Positions 42,994 to 52,589 of a DNA stretch of 64,000 nt are shown one piece after another. A program made the position numbers and the translations under genes. A model generated the notes under the pieces. It was not told the DNA's origin. It worked only from the letters and a program-made list of their open reading frames with translations, and ran no database searches. Position 1 is the first letter of the stretch. Each line of letters opens with the position of its first letter. Origin of the DNA: Niastella soli (GTDB lineage Bacteria > Bacteroidota > Bacteroidia > Chitinophagales > Chitinophagaceae); the NCBI RefSeq assembly GCF_017742245.1, contig NZ_JAGHKO010000001.1, positions 2,695,061 to 2,759,060 of the forward strand, in the 5' to 3' direction.

Positions 42994-44422
42994 GTCGCGG
43001 TTGATAAAAAACAGTTTCTGGGGAATTACGGCCAATGGCCTTCAAAGTGTATTGCTCAGCCTGTTTTTTGTGATTGTAGCGCGTAAATACACAACCAATG
43101 AATTTGCCTTTTTCTTAATTGCCAATACTGTCTATCAATTTTTGGCGGCTATTTCAACCATGGGATTGGGGCAATGGTTTACGCGGGAGCTGGTTGATAT
43201 AACCGATAAACAGGAATTGGTTAGCCGGTTTGTGAAAATACAATTATACAGCGGTGTATTCTTTTATGTGTGCAACATAGCTGTAGCCTTCCTGTTGTAC
43301 AGTGATCCTGTGTTGCAATACCTGATCATTTTACTGGGAGTGAACATTATTTTTGATAACATCATATATGCTATCAAGTCGTTGAACATTGCCGAGTTTA
43401 ACCAGAATAAAACCTTTATTATCCTGATCATCGATTCGGTGCTCAGGTTTGCTTGCGGTTGCTTGCTATTTCTTTATCCATTTTCCATTACGACCCTCTG
43501 CCTATTATTAATCGGGGTGAGATTTATCACCCTGAATTTTTTCCTCGCCTTTGGCTCTTCAAAGACCATCAGTCTGAGGTCGCTATTCAGGTATCCGCTG
43601 GCGCGTAGCGAAGTGAAAAAGATCGTATTTGCCAACTGGCCTTTTATCATTATTGGCAGTGTGTCAATTGCTTATTGGCGCATTTCCAACATCATTATCT
43701 CAAAAACACTGTCGCTGGCCGATGTTGCGAATTTTGAGATCTCGTTCCGGGTATTTTCCATAGCGCAGATCCTGCCGCTGATCGTATCCATGTCGGTTTT
43801 CCCGGCACTGGTGCAGCATTTTAAAACAGGTACGGGGCTTGACTTCCAGAATTATTACAAGAAAGTATTTAACTACTACTTACTGTTTGGCCTGTTTACC
43901 TACACCTTTATTTATTCATTTGCCGATGTACTGATCCCTTGGGCATTTGGTAGTACCTACAATGGTACCGGGGTATTCACCAAAGAAATGTTCCTGACCA
44001 TCCTGATCTTCCCCACTGCCTTGTTACAAGCCAATGTGCTGGTAGCAATGAACAGGGAACGGTCTGATATGTGGTTTAATGTGGTTAGCCTGATCCTGAA
44101 CGTAGTTTTTTGTTTTATAGGATTCCTGTTTGTAAAAAACCTTACTACGGTAAACCTTTCCATCTTTTTCTCATTCCTCATCTTTCATATTTGTCAGGAT
44201 GTGTTGTTGCTGCGAAAGAAGATGGTTACCATGGGGCATGTACTCAGGTTCTATTTGCTCACCGGTTCACTGGCGGGTATTTATGTATTCTTATCAATGA
44301 AATTCCCGCCAGTAGCATTATTCACAGGATATTGGTTGCTACTGGGATTGGCTTTTATAAAATTACCGGTTTTCAATTTTCAGCTTTCTCCCAATACAAA
44401 ACCAGAAAATAGTTTACCATGA
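42956..44422 (+). CDS. Oligosaccharide flippase (Wzx-like)
   Basis: 488 residues from ATG 42956 (TTG at 42950 and ATG at 42968 are alternatives). About 12-14 hydrophobic segments with a short cytoplasmic N-terminus (LFKSRLIKNSFWGITANG) typical of the polysaccharide-transporter MATE-like family. It flips undecaprenyl-linked repeat units. The start lies inside the polymerase gene and the stop overlaps the next start (ATGA), so the three genes are translationally coupled. Confidence 0.9.
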   Translation: MNKLMKLAESLFKSRLIKNSFWGITANGLQSVLLSLFFVIVARKYTTNEFAFFLIANTVYQFLAAISTMGLGQWFTRELVDITDKQELVSRFVKIQLYSGVFFYVCNIAVAFLLYSDPVLQYLIILLGVNIIFDNIIYAIKSLNIAEFNQNKTFIILIIDSVLRFACGCLLFLYPFSITTLCLLLIGVRFITLNFFLAFGSSKTISLRSLFRYPLARSEVKKIVFANWPFIIIGSVSIAYWRISNIIISKTLSLADVANFEISFRVFSIAQILPLIVSMSVFPALVQHFKTGTGLDFQNYYKKVFNYYLLFGLFTYTFIYSFADVLIPWAFGSTYNGTGVFTKEMFLTILIFPTALLQANVLVAMNRERSDMWFNVVSLILNVVFCFIGFLFVKNLTTVNLSIFFSFLIFHICQDVLLLRKKMVTMGHVLRFYLLTGSLAGIYVFLSMKFPPVALFTGYWLLLGLAFIKLPVFNFQLSPNTKPENSLP

Positions 44423-45588
44423 CAGTAGTGTATTACATGCAGGTTGCTTTTTTGGATATCTCCATTGAGTTGATCAATGTGTTGAAGAAGCATGTACAGT
44501 TACATGTGTTGATTGAATTAACGCCCCACGGCAAGAACCTGACCGTGCTGGAGATTGATAAATTCCCCGAAAAGAAAACACTGGTTACACCAGAGGAAAT
44601 ACTTACCAAACGGTGTTATGAGAGCCTGAAACCATATTTTACCGGAACGGCCAGTGTTCACTTTGTGATCCACCCGCACAGGACCGGGTTCTCCTACAGT
44701 ACGTTGCAGGCCTCGTTCGATACCTGGAAATACATCCGGCAGTTTAAACCGGATATTCTCCATTTTGAGACTTTCGGCTTGCGCACTATCGGGATGTTGT
44801 TCTACCTGAAGGCGTTCAAGAATGTGTGTATCACCATTCATGATCCGGTTCCCCATACCGGGGAAGACAGCTGGAAGGTAACGCTGCCCCGCACTTTCAT
44901 GTTCGGTATACCGGGTAAAAAGAAATACATGTTCTATTCTCAATTTGCCAAACAGCAATTTGAGGAACATTATAAAAAGCAAAAGCAGCATAAAACAGTG
45001 CTGCAGATGAGCCCTTACGGGTTTTTGAAAAATATGGTGAAGTCGGATTCTGAAGTGCAGAAGAAGCATATCCTTTTCTTTGGCCGTCTATCGCCGTACA
45101 AAGGCATTGATGATCTGTTAAAGGCTATGCCGGCTGTATTTAATGAGTTTCCCAATGAGCAATTGATCATTGCCGGGAAAACGGTGCATGACTTTAATAT
45201 TGATGAGGAATTGATTAAGAAGTATAAGAATAATATCACGCTGCTCGATAAACATATTCCCAATGAAGAACTGGCTGAATTGATACAGAGATCGAAATTT
45301 ATTGTTTGCCCATATAAAGATGCTACACAAAGTGGGGTGCTGATGACCGCCTTTGGATTCAACACTCCGGTGATCGCCACCAATGTGGGGGCATTTCCCG
45401 AATTTATCAATGAAAATGTGAATGGCTTACTCGTTCCGCCCAATGATCCGGAAAAGCTGGCGGAAGGTATGTGCTTTGCATTACGTAATGACCATTATAA
45501 AGTGCTGGCCCAAAATATCAATAGTACTCGCGCTGAGGATTTGTGGAACAGGAATACAGAGATACTGTTGCACGCCTACGCATCGTAA
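44419..45588 (+). CDS. Glycosyltransferase family 4
   Basis: 389 residues, GT-B fold. N-terminal domain to about 195, then the GT4 donor-binding half: ILFFGRLSPYKGIDDLLKAM, EQLIIAGK, and the late FIVCPYKDATQSGVLMTAFGFNTPVIATNVGAFPEFI with the nucleotide-sugar Glu region. It adds one sugar to the lipid-linked repeat unit on the cytoplasmic side. Its start overlaps the flippase stop by 4 bp. Donor and acceptor cannot be read. Confidence 0.9.
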   Translation: MTVVYYMQVAFLDISIELINVLKKHVQLHVLIELTPHGKNLTVLEIDKFPEKKTLVTPEEILTKRCYESLKPYFTGTASVHFVIHPHRTGFSYSTLQASFDTWKYIRQFKPDILHFETFGLRTIGMLFYLKAFKNVCITIHDPVPHTGEDSWKVTLPRTFMFGIPGKKKYMFYSQFAKQQFEEHYKKQKQHKTVLQMSPYGFLKNMVKSDSEVQKKHILFFGRLSPYKGIDDLLKAMPAVFNEFPNEQLIIAGKTVHDFNIDEELIKKYKNNITLLDKHIPNEELAELIQRSKFIVCPYKDATQSGVLMTAFGFNTPVIATNVGAFPEFINENVNGLLVPPNDPEKLAEGMCFALRNDHYKVLAQNINSTRAEDLWNRNTEILLHAYAS

Positions 45589-45597
45589 CCCACCCGG

Positions 45598-45613
45598 TCC
45601 GCCAGCTGGCGGA
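45598..45613. repeat. 16-bp perfect palindrome, copy 2
   Basis: TCCGCCAGCTGGCGGA, identical to 31854-31869. It lies in the 113-bp gap between two glycosyltransferase genes of the exopolysaccharide locus. Confidence 0.8.
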
Positions 45614-45701
45614 GAGTGAATACAGACCTCCATTAAGAAACGACTGCAAGCATTTAGAAACGGTTTAGATCCGAGATAGCAAAGCAAACAACAATATTCT
45701 C

Positions 45702-46934
45702 ATGAAGAAAGTATTATTAAGTGCGTATGCCTGTTCGCCTATTAGAGGAAGCGAACCTGGCAACGGTTGGAGCTGGGCGTTGAACCTGGCATTGCAAGGG
45801 TATGATGTATGGTGTTTAACTAATGTAGAAGACAAAGAAGCTACAGAAATAGAATTGCAAAAACTGGGATTGCCCAATTTGCACATTGTTTTTGTGGAAT
45901 TGAAGTTTAACCTTGATAAAAGGTTGTTGAATGCCTCTTCCAAAACAATTTACCTGCATTACTATTTGTGGCGAAAAAAGGCCGCCCGTATCGCCATGCA
46001 ATTACACCGGAAAATGCATTTCAATGTGGCGCATCACGTAACGTTTGGCAGCTTTCAACAGGGTACTTTCTTATGGAAGCTAAAAGATACCCGCATCATC
46101 TTTGGCCCCGTTGGGGGCGGACAGGAGGCCCTGCCTGCGTTTAAAGAATATTTTGGCCAGGCCTGGAAAATTGAACAGATCCGCAGCCTGATCTCGAAAC
46201 TGAGTATAAAATTCAGTGCTAACTTAAAGAACACGGTTACCCGTTCACATCATATTCTGGTAACGAACCAGGATACCGCCAATATTGTACAGAAGATAAA
46301 AACGACAGCTCCGCAAAACATTCATCTGATCCTGGATAATGCGATCCCTTTATCCATGCAGCACATGGAATACATTGACCGCAAGCCAGGCAAGCAGATA
46401 AATCTGTTGTGGGTGGGCAGAATGTTACCGCGCAAGGGGTTGAACCTGATCCTGCACGCGTTGTCGCTGGTGCCTGAAGATGTTGAATACACCTTCACGA
46501 TCGTTGGCGGCGGCGAACAATACCAGTTCCTGCAAGGTTGGATAGAACAATACGGACTGGACCCGAAACGCTTACGTATACTGGGACAAATACCTTTTAA
46601 TGAGGTGGTTCATCACTATGAACAGGCAGATGTCTTTATCTTCTGCTCGTTGCGCGATTCCTGTCCGGCCCAGTTGAATGAAGCCATGGCCTTTGGCCTG
46701 CCCATTATCTGCCTCGATCTGCATGGCTCTTCGTTGGCGGTCAGTAGTGATTGCGGCATTAAAGTAAAACCTACCACAAAAGAAGAAACTGCACAGGGCA
46801 TTGCCAAAGCAATAACCCGGTTGCATGAAGATACCGCCTTCAGAAAACAGTGCTCGGTAAATGCATATAACTATGCCAAGAGCAATACCTGGGAGCGGAA
46901 AGTGCATTTAATAACCTCTCAATTCTACAATTAA
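45702..46934 (+). CDS. Glycosyltransferase family 4
   Basis: 410 residues. It opens with VLLSAYACSPIRGSEPGNGWSW, a Gly-rich N-terminal loop of GT4 enzymes. The C-terminal half contains LLWVGRMLPRKGLNLILHALSLV, FTIVGGGEQ, RILGQIPFNEVVHHYEQADVF and SCPAQLNEAMAFGLPIICLD. It belongs to the repeat-unit assembly set. The stop overlaps the next start by one base (TAATG). Sugar specificity is unknown. Confidence 0.9.
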   Translation: MKKVLLSAYACSPIRGSEPGNGWSWALNLALQGYDVWCLTNVEDKEATEIELQKLGLPNLHIVFVELKFNLDKRLLNASSKTIYLHYYLWRKKAARIAMQLHRKMHFNVAHHVTFGSFQQGTFLWKLKDTRIIFGPVGGGQEALPAFKEYFGQAWKIEQIRSLISKLSIKFSANLKNTVTRSHHILVTNQDTANIVQKIKTTAPQNIHLILDNAIPLSMQHMEYIDRKPGKQINLLWVGRMLPRKGLNLILHALSLVPEDVEYTFTIVGGGEQYQFLQGWIEQYGLDPKRLRILGQIPFNEVVHHYEQADVFIFCSLRDSCPAQLNEAMAFGLPIICLDLHGSSLAVSSDCGIKVKPTTKEETAQGIAKAITRLHEDTAFRKQCSVNAYNYAKSNTWERKVHLITSQFYN

Positions 46935-48034
46935 TGGCTCAACGGATCTTGGTGGGGGTACCGCCAAAACATCACGTTCTTTTATCACAGGATGAAATTG
47001 CAGGTTTCACCGATCTGGGGTATTCCTGTAAACCTGTTACCTATGGCCGAAATGATGCTACTGCCGGCAAGCTCAAAAAAGTATGGGGCACCGTGGGAAA
47101 AGCATTTAATGTGGTAAAGGAGCTTTATTCCTTTAAACCGCATTTCTTATACCTCAACTCGCGGTTTGAACCGGTTGGTTCTGTTCGTGATTTTATAACC
47201 ATCCTGATCATTCGACTTTTTTATTTCCGCAAAGTAAAAATTGTGATCAAAACGCATGGTTCCGATATCTCCATATTACAACGGGAGGAATTCTTTTACC
47301 GTCGGTTATTGATCCCCTTTTTGAGGAAACAGGTGGTGGCATGGTTCTTTTTATCGAACGATGAGAAAGAGTTGGTGCGGAAATATGATCCCGAATTAGC
47401 ACGGAAAGTATTTGTCACAGCCAATATAGTTGACCCAGGCCGTTCGGTGGCATCACTCGCGTTCCGGGAAAAATATTCATTGGATGAGGACAAGTTCAAG
47501 ATATTGTTTGCCGGTCGTATTGTACGTGCAAAAGGTGTATTCAGTTTGTTGGAAAGTATTCCCATGCTTTCGGGCAGGGAAGATTGTCAGTTCATTTTTG
47601 TAGGCGATGGTCCTGATATGGCAGCCTTGAAAAAGCGGGCTGAAGAATTGAGTGTAACTGCCTATACACGTTTCCCGGGGTTTGTTCCCGATCACGAATG
47701 CGATCACTTTTACGCCAATGCCGACATGCTTGCTTTTCCGACCTATGATAGTGAAGGATTTCCCATGGCATTGTTTAAATCGGTAGCGGCCGGTTTGCCG
47801 GTGATCACTTCCTGCATCAGGGCCGCTAAAGATCATTTATCGGAACCCGAAAACGTGTTATGGGTAGATGGACAATCGGCGGAAAGTGTGGCAAAAGCAA
47901 TAAATACATTATACGATAATCATGCATTACGAAATGCTATGTCGCAGAATAACCGGAGGATCGCTAAGAAATTTACCCGGCTGGAAGTATGTGCCGGCAT
48001 GCATCAAGTAATGAATACGCTGAGCTATTCCTGA
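46934..48034 (+). CDS. Glycosyltransferase family 4
   Basis: 366 residues, GT-B fold. IKTHGSDISILQREEFFYRRLLI fits the acceptor half. ILFAGRIVRAKGVFSLLESIPML, FIFVGDGPD, TRFPGFVPDHECDHFYANADMLAFPTYDSEGFPMALFKSVAAGLPVITS gives the donor half with the EGFP(M)A pattern of GT4. It is coupled to the preceding transferase by a one-base overlap. Sugar specificity is unknown. Confidence 0.9.
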   Translation: MAQRILVGVPPKHHVLLSQDEIAGFTDLGYSCKPVTYGRNDATAGKLKKVWGTVGKAFNVVKELYSFKPHFLYLNSRFEPVGSVRDFITILIIRLFYFRKVKIVIKTHGSDISILQREEFFYRRLLIPFLRKQVVAWFFLSNDEKELVRKYDPELARKVFVTANIVDPGRSVASLAFREKYSLDEDKFKILFAGRIVRAKGVFSLLESIPMLSGREDCQFIFVGDGPDMAALKKRAEELSVTAYTRFPGFVPDHECDHFYANADMLAFPTYDSEGFPMALFKSVAAGLPVITSCIRAAKDHLSEPENVLWVDGQSAESVAKAINTLYDNHALRNAMSQNNRRIAKKFTRLEVCAGMHQVMNTLSYS

Positions 48035-48088
48035 TCAATTGCTGCTGATCAAACTGCTTAGTTAAAACAAACCCGCTAAATAATCAAT

Positions 48089-48646
48089 ATGTCGATTATA
48101 AATGTAATCAGGCAAATGCGAGATCTTTTGCTGCGCAAGGTGTTATACCGGCGATACGATATAGCAGAAGGATTTCATGCCGGTTTACGGGTGCGGATCT
48201 GGGGAAGGCAAAAGGTTGTGATTGGGCGTAACTTTTATATTGGGAGGGATTCCTTTATTGAAGCGGATGTAATTATAGGCAATAATGTCATGTTTGGAAA
48301 CAGAGTAGCCATTATAGGACGCTACGATCATCACTATCAGAAACCAGGGGTACCCATACGCCTGGCAGAACAGATCAGGGATCCTGCATATAATTGGAAA
48401 GGTCTCGGAATGGTCACCATCATCGAAGATGATGTGTGGATCGGATATGGGTCTACGGTACTGTGTGGTGTGAAAATTGGTGAAGGAAGCATTATTGGCG
48501 CTGGTTCGCTGGTAACAAAAGATGTAGAGCCCTATTCAATTTATGCAGGCGTTCCTGCCCGTAAAGTAAGAAGCAGGTTCGACGACCCACTGGACCTGGA
48601 AACACACCTGAAACTGGTTCAATCCAAATATTACGGCAAACTGTAA
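48089..48646 (+). CDS. Hexapeptide-repeat acetyltransferase (WcaF-like)
   Basis: 185 residues with left-handed beta-helix repeats (VVIGRNFYIGRDSFIEADVIIGNNVMFGNRVAIIG; VTIIEDDVWIGYGSTVLCGVKIGEGSIIGAGSLVTKDVEPYSIYAGVPARKVR). The end matches the CAT/WcaF/NodL class, which O-acetylates sugars from acetyl-CoA. It presumably decorates the exopolysaccharide repeat unit. Length is normal for the family. Confidence 0.9.
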   Translation: MSIINVIRQMRDLLLRKVLYRRYDIAEGFHAGLRVRIWGRQKVVIGRNFYIGRDSFIEADVIIGNNVMFGNRVAIIGRYDHHYQKPGVPIRLAEQIRDPAYNWKGLGMVTIIEDDVWIGYGSTVLCGVKIGEGSIIGAGSLVTKDVEPYSIYAGVPARKVRSRFDDPLDLETHLKLVQSKYYGKL

Positions 48647-48672
48647 AATTCATCCCCAAAATACTTATTGGT

Positions 48673-49440
48673 ATGGAAAGGAAAAGTATTATCAACTTTG
48701 GTATTACAACGGGCAACTATTCTTCTTTTGTAAGTAACATTGTTACGATGGCGCATCAAAAAGAAAGCGCCAATGTGTGCGTAGCTAATGTACACATGTT
48801 CATCGAGGCCTACAAAGACAAATCATTCAACAGCATAATTAATGATGCTACCATGGTTACCCCTGATGGCAAACCGCTTACCTGGGTGCTAAATTATGTA
48901 TATGGCATCCGGCAGGACCGTGTAGCCGGTATGGACCTGTTACCGGACCTTTTACAACAAATGATGTTGAAAAGATTGCCGGCTTTCTTTTATGGCGGCA
49001 CGCCTGCCTTGCTGGAAAAAACAGAACATTATTTGCGTTATGCATTTCCCTATTTACCCATCGCCGGTATGTACAGTCCGCCATTCAGACCAGCTACGCC
49101 TGAGGAAGAAGATCAGCTGGTGGAGAAGATCAATAACTCCGGCGCTGCAGTAGTGCTGGTGATCCTGGGTTGTCCCAAACAGGAACGATGGATGGCCTCT
49201 ATGAAGGGCAGGATAAATGCCGTGATGATCGGCGTAGGTGGTGCATTACCTGTTATGGTGGGCATGCAAAAGCGCGCACCCGGCTGGTTACAGGGCATGG
49301 GATTGGAATGGTTGTACCGGTTGATGCAGGAGCCGAGACGGCTGTTTAAACGATATGTTGTTACTAATTCCTTGTTTATATACTTGTTCTTTAAAAAGAT
49401 TTTTAAGGTACATGGTGTGAGGAGAATTGCAGGGAGTTGA
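48673..49440 (+). CDS. WecG/TagA/CpsF-family glycosyltransferase (GT26)
   Basis: 255 residues. GT26 motifs: VCVANVHMFIEAYKD, MVTPDGKPLTWV (the TPDG acid), RVAGMDLLPDLL, FFYGGTPALLEKTE, VVLVILGCPKQERWMAS and IGVGGALPVMVGMQKRAPGWLQGMGLEWLYRLMQEP. Such enzymes transfer the second sugar, often an N-acetylaminosugar such as ManNAcA, onto a lipid-linked primer. It is followed by the initiating phosphotransferase. The downstream gap holds a TTGAC/TTAAC heptad-like stretch. Confidence 0.92.
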   Translation: MERKSIINFGITTGNYSSFVSNIVTMAHQKESANVCVANVHMFIEAYKDKSFNSIINDATMVTPDGKPLTWVLNYVYGIRQDRVAGMDLLPDLLQQMMLKRLPAFFYGGTPALLEKTEHYLRYAFPYLPIAGMYSPPFRPATPEEEDQLVEKINNSGAAVVLVILGCPKQERWMASMKGRINAVMIGVGGALPVMVGMQKRAPGWLQGMGLEWLYRLMQEPRRLFKRYVVTNSLFIYLFFKKIFKVHGVRRIAGS

Positions 49441-49485
49441 CCAATTGACAAGTTAACAAGTTGAAAGGGTTGATAAAGTTGTCTC
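49437..49485 (+). repeat. Loose heptad stretch of TTGAC/TTAAC type
   Basis: GTTGACC, AATTGAC, AAGTTAAC, AAGTTGA, AAGGGTTGA, TAAAGTTG: roughly 7-8-base spacing between the GT26 stop and the next gene. It resembles 59858-59890. Less regular than the other arrays. Confidence 0.45.
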
Positions 49486-49538
49486 ACCACTCACAATCAG
49501 ACTACTTACCATTGATAACCCACCATTAACAATGACAT

Positions 49539-50930
49539 ATGAATAGCAGATTTTTGCGCCATTTGCAGTTGACTTTGCTGGCGATGGACCTGGTGGCCAT
49601 AAACATGGTGTTCTTTATAGCCCGGTTCTTTTTCAGAAGAGAAATGCTGATTGAAGCGTATGTAGAATATACTTATTTTGGCGTTTATTTAACTGTAGCC
49701 TGGCTAATAGTAGCCTTCTCGAACAACGTATATCATGAGCGGAATATATTTACGTTTGAATTGTTTGCCGGACGGTCTACCAAGGCCTTCCTGTACTTTA
49801 TGCTCCTGATCTGTGCGTTTTTGTTCTTCTCCCATTGGTTTATAATTTCCCGGTTATTTATTGCTGTGATCATGTGTGGCATTCCTTTGCTGCTAACCTG
49901 TAACCGGTTTTTATACCTGGCCGTATACCATTATTTTAAAAAGCGCGATTCCTTTTCACATAAAGTAGTAGTGCTGGGGTACAACGACCTGTCGCGACGG
50001 CTGGTTGATTACCTGGAAGAAGACGGTGTTAATAAAGAAGTTGTTGGTTATTGTGAAGAAGTGGAGAACATCCATGAATTGTCGCGATATCCCATTCTGG
50101 GCAATATCAATGGAGCACTGGATGTATGTAAACGCTATGGCGCCACGGAAATTTATTCTACCATAGTACCGGAACAAAATCCCGGGATCTACCGCCTGAT
50201 CAAAAAAGCAGATCAAAACTGTATCCGTTTCAGGATAGTTCCAGATATAGGTGCCCTGGTAAAACGGCAGGTATATGTGGATTATCTGAACGAGATCCCG
50301 GTATTGTCGTTACGAAAAGAACCGTTGGATGACCTGGGCAACAAGATCAAAAAACGTGTATTCGATATTATAGTAAGCGGGCTTGTTACCATCTTCATTC
50401 TTTCCTGGTTGGTTCCCCTGATCGGACTGTTGATCAAACTGGAATCAAAAGGACCGATATTTTTCAGACAACAACGGAGCGGGCAGGATAATAAAACCTT
50501 CTGGTGTTTTAAGTTCAGAAGTATGAAGGTGAATGATAATGCCAATACCATGCAGGCTACCCGGAACGATGCCCGTATTACCAAACTGGGGCAATTTCTG
50601 CGGCGTAGCAGTCTGGACGAGTTCCCCCAATTTTTGAATGTATTGATGGGTGATATGAGCATTGTAGGGCCTCGTCCGCATATGCTAAAACATACGGCCG
50701 ACTATTCAAAGATCATTGATGAATATATGATCCGCCAGTTCCTGAAACCCGGTATTACCGGCTGGGCACAGGTAAATGGTTTCAGAGGCGAAACAAAAAC
50801 CCTCGACCAAATGAAGAAGCGGGTTGAATACGACCTGTGGTATATGGAGAATTGGAATCTGTGGCTGGACCTGAAGATCATGTTCCTGACCGTATTTAAC
50901 ACTATTAAAGGCGAAGAGAATGCATTCTAA
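49539..50930 (+). CDS. Undecaprenyl-phosphate sugar phosphotransferase (WcaJ-like)
   Basis: 463 residues. Four or five N-terminal membrane segments (to about residue 125), a CoA_binding_3-type Rossmann domain (about 145-250), then a membrane-reentrant helix (KRVFDIIVSGLVTIFILSW) and the catalytic polyprenyl glycosylphosphotransferase domain: GPIFFRQQRSGQDNKTFWCFKFRSMKVN, LRRSSLDEFPQFLNVLMGDMSIVGPRPH and KPGITGWAQVNGFRGET. It starts the repeat unit by moving a hexose-1-phosphate onto undecaprenyl phosphate. Overlaps the next gene by 11 bp. Confidence 0.96.
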   Translation: MNSRFLRHLQLTLLAMDLVAINMVFFIARFFFRREMLIEAYVEYTYFGVYLTVAWLIVAFSNNVYHERNIFTFELFAGRSTKAFLYFMLLICAFLFFSHWFIISRLFIAVIMCGIPLLLTCNRFLYLAVYHYFKKRDSFSHKVVVLGYNDLSRRLVDYLEEDGVNKEVVGYCEEVENIHELSRYPILGNINGALDVCKRYGATEIYSTIVPEQNPGIYRLIKKADQNCIRFRIVPDIGALVKRQVYVDYLNEIPVLSLRKEPLDDLGNKIKKRVFDIIVSGLVTIFILSWLVPLIGLLIKLESKGPIFFRQQRSGQDNKTFWCFKFRSMKVNDNANTMQATRNDARITKLGQFLRRSSLDEFPQFLNVLMGDMSIVGPRPHMLKHTADYSKIIDEYMIRQFLKPGITGWAQVNGFRGETKTLDQMKKRVEYDLWYMENWNLWLDLKIMFLTVFNTIKGEENAF

Positions 50931-51315
50931 GACAAACGTGACGAAAGTAGAAAGATATAGAAGTGAAGGCGCTGGAAAGGTATTGCTGTTTATCGCCTTG
51001 TTGATTGTAACCGGATTATTTTGCGAATGGCCTAATTTTCACCCCGAGCATTATTTTGGCGCCAATTATCATTGGTGGCTCGATATGATCTTTCACGGGG
51101 GCTATTATTTTGTGATCACCATTCTATTGTATATTGCTTTTTGCCGTGGTCGCCATAAAGGCGTATTCTGGATAGCTGTATTTCTATCCTCCGGGCTTTT
51201 TGAAATATGTCAATCCTTTGTGCCCGGAAGGTCTGTTTCCTTACTCGATATGACCAGTAATTTCCTGGGTATTACACTTGCCACCCTGATCTGTTCCTTG
51301 TTTTACAGGTCATGA
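50920..51315 (+). CDS. VanZ-like family membrane protein
   Basis: 131 residues with four hydrophobic segments and the VanZ-like mark SSGLFEICQSFVPGRSVSLLDMTSNFLGITLA. VanZ-like proteins occur in many polysaccharide and antibiotic-tolerance operons, with no proven reaction. The start lies inside the phosphotransferase gene, so it is coupled to it, supporting a role in exopolysaccharide assembly or its lipid carrier. Confidence 0.88.
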   Translation: MHSKTNVTKVERYRSEGAGKVLLFIALLIVTGLFCEWPNFHPEHYFGANYHWWLDMIFHGGYYFVITILLYIAFCRGRHKGVFWIAVFLSSGLFEICQSFVPGRSVSLLDMTSNFLGITLATLICSLFYRS

Positions 51316-51419
51316 TCGTGCCCATCCCTTATCTGCTTGCTTTTATTATAACGATTGCTGCCATACCAGATCAGATTCTTCTTTCCCTAACCGACGACAC
51401 TTACAATCGTTCCCATTAA
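51312..51419 (+). CDS. Possible 35-residue hydrophobic peptide
   Basis: ATG overlaps the VanZ stop (ATGA). The peptide begins MIVPIPYLLAFIITIAAIP and ends TYNRSH, one membrane helix plus a short polar tail. It fills the gap before the last glycosyltransferase. It may be a real coupled micropeptide or chance; I cannot decide from sequence. Confidence 0.28.
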   Translation: MIVPIPYLLAFIITIAAIPDQILLSLTDDTYNRSH

Positions 51420-51432
51420 TCAATATTTCCGG

Positions 51433-52539
51433 ATGAAGAGACCAAGGGTATTATTCATTGTTCAGCTTCCGCCTCCCGTACATGGTGTAACCGTAATGAA
51501 TCAGCACACGGTTGATAACCCCCATTGGCAATCGAGATATGATATAAAGACCTTACCACTGCATTTTGGGCAGAAGTTGGATGACATTGGCAAAATTACA
51601 CCATTGAAAATGATGCATATGGTTTGGTTTCTGGTGAGGTTATGCGGTGTTCTCATTTCTTTCAGACCATCCCTTGTATATTTTACGATCGTTCCAACAG
51701 GGAAGATCTTTTATCGGGATGCATTGATCACGGCACTTATCAAGTTGTTTCGCCGCCGCATTGTTTTTCATCTCCACAAAAGGGGGATTGAGGAAATGGC
51801 CAGGGATTCCCGTCACAAAAGATGGTTGTTGCAGAGAACATTCAGGAAAACGAAAATAATCTGCCTGTCTAAAAAATTGACGGCAGACATTCGTACAGTA
51901 TATAAGCCGGAACCATTTGTTCTGCCCAATGGTATTGAAGTGGTGAACAAACAGATCGTTGAACGCGACCCGGCAGCGCCCCGCATACTATATCTTTCCA
52001 ACCTGGTTATAAATAAAGGGATAGAAGTGTTCCTGCAAAGTTTAACAGAATTGCATAAACAGGGCTGTCGTTTCACGGCAAGTGTAGTGGGAGGGCCGGT
52101 TGATTATACTATAGATGAGGCTAAAGCATATTGTGCCAGGTCAGGTATTGGACACCTGGTTGATATTACCGGACCCAGGTTTGGACCCGATAAGTTTGCG
52201 GAGCTGGCAAAGGCCGATATTTTCGTATTGCCCTCTTTCAGTGAATGCGTTCCGCTAACGATCCTGGAAGCTATGCAGTTTGGTTTACCGGTGGTAGCCA
52301 CCAGCGTTGGGGGGATTCCCGATATTTTACAGGATGGCGTGAATGGACTGCTGGTTCAGCCGGGCAGCGTACCTGAATTAACTGCCCGTTTGCAGCAGTT
52401 ATTAGTAAATAAAAAAGAACGTATACAAATGGGATATAGCGCCCGGGAGCGGTTTATACAGAAATATACCCTTGCCCAATATTATGAAGGGATGACAGAC
52501 ATTTTTGAGCAGGTATTACAGGATAAACCCGGGCATTAA
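51433..52539 (+). CDS. Glycosyltransferase family 4
   Basis: 368 residues. It opens with [19 protein letters not shown], the GT4 N-terminal loop. Further marks are [39 protein letters not shown] and [36 protein letters not shown] with the ExxxxxxE-like pattern. It is the last gene of the same-strand exopolysaccharide set and is followed 50 bp later by an unrelated FAH-family gene. Sugar specificity is unknown. Confidence 0.92.
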   Translation: MKRPRVLFIVQLPPPVHGVTVMNQHTVDNPHWQSRYDIKTLPLHFGQKLDDIGKITPLKMMHMVWFLVRLCGVLISFRPSLVYFTIVPTGKIFYRDALITALIKLFRRRIVFHLHKRGIEEMARDSRHKRWLLQRTFRKTKIICLSKKLTADIRTVYKPEPFVLPNGIEVVNKQIVERDPAAPRILYLSNLVINKGIEVFLQSLTELHKQGCRFTASVVGGPVDYTIDEAKAYCARSGIGHLVDITGPRFGPDKFAELAKADIFVLPSFSECVPLTILEAMQFGLPVVATSVGGIPDILQDGVNGLLVQPGSVPELTARLQQLLVNKKERIQMGYSARERFIQKYTLAQYYEGMTDIFEQVLQDKPGH

Positions 52540-52589
52540 GAAAGGTTTTTATTTATTATTTTAGTGTCAGGAATAAAATCCCTGCACAT

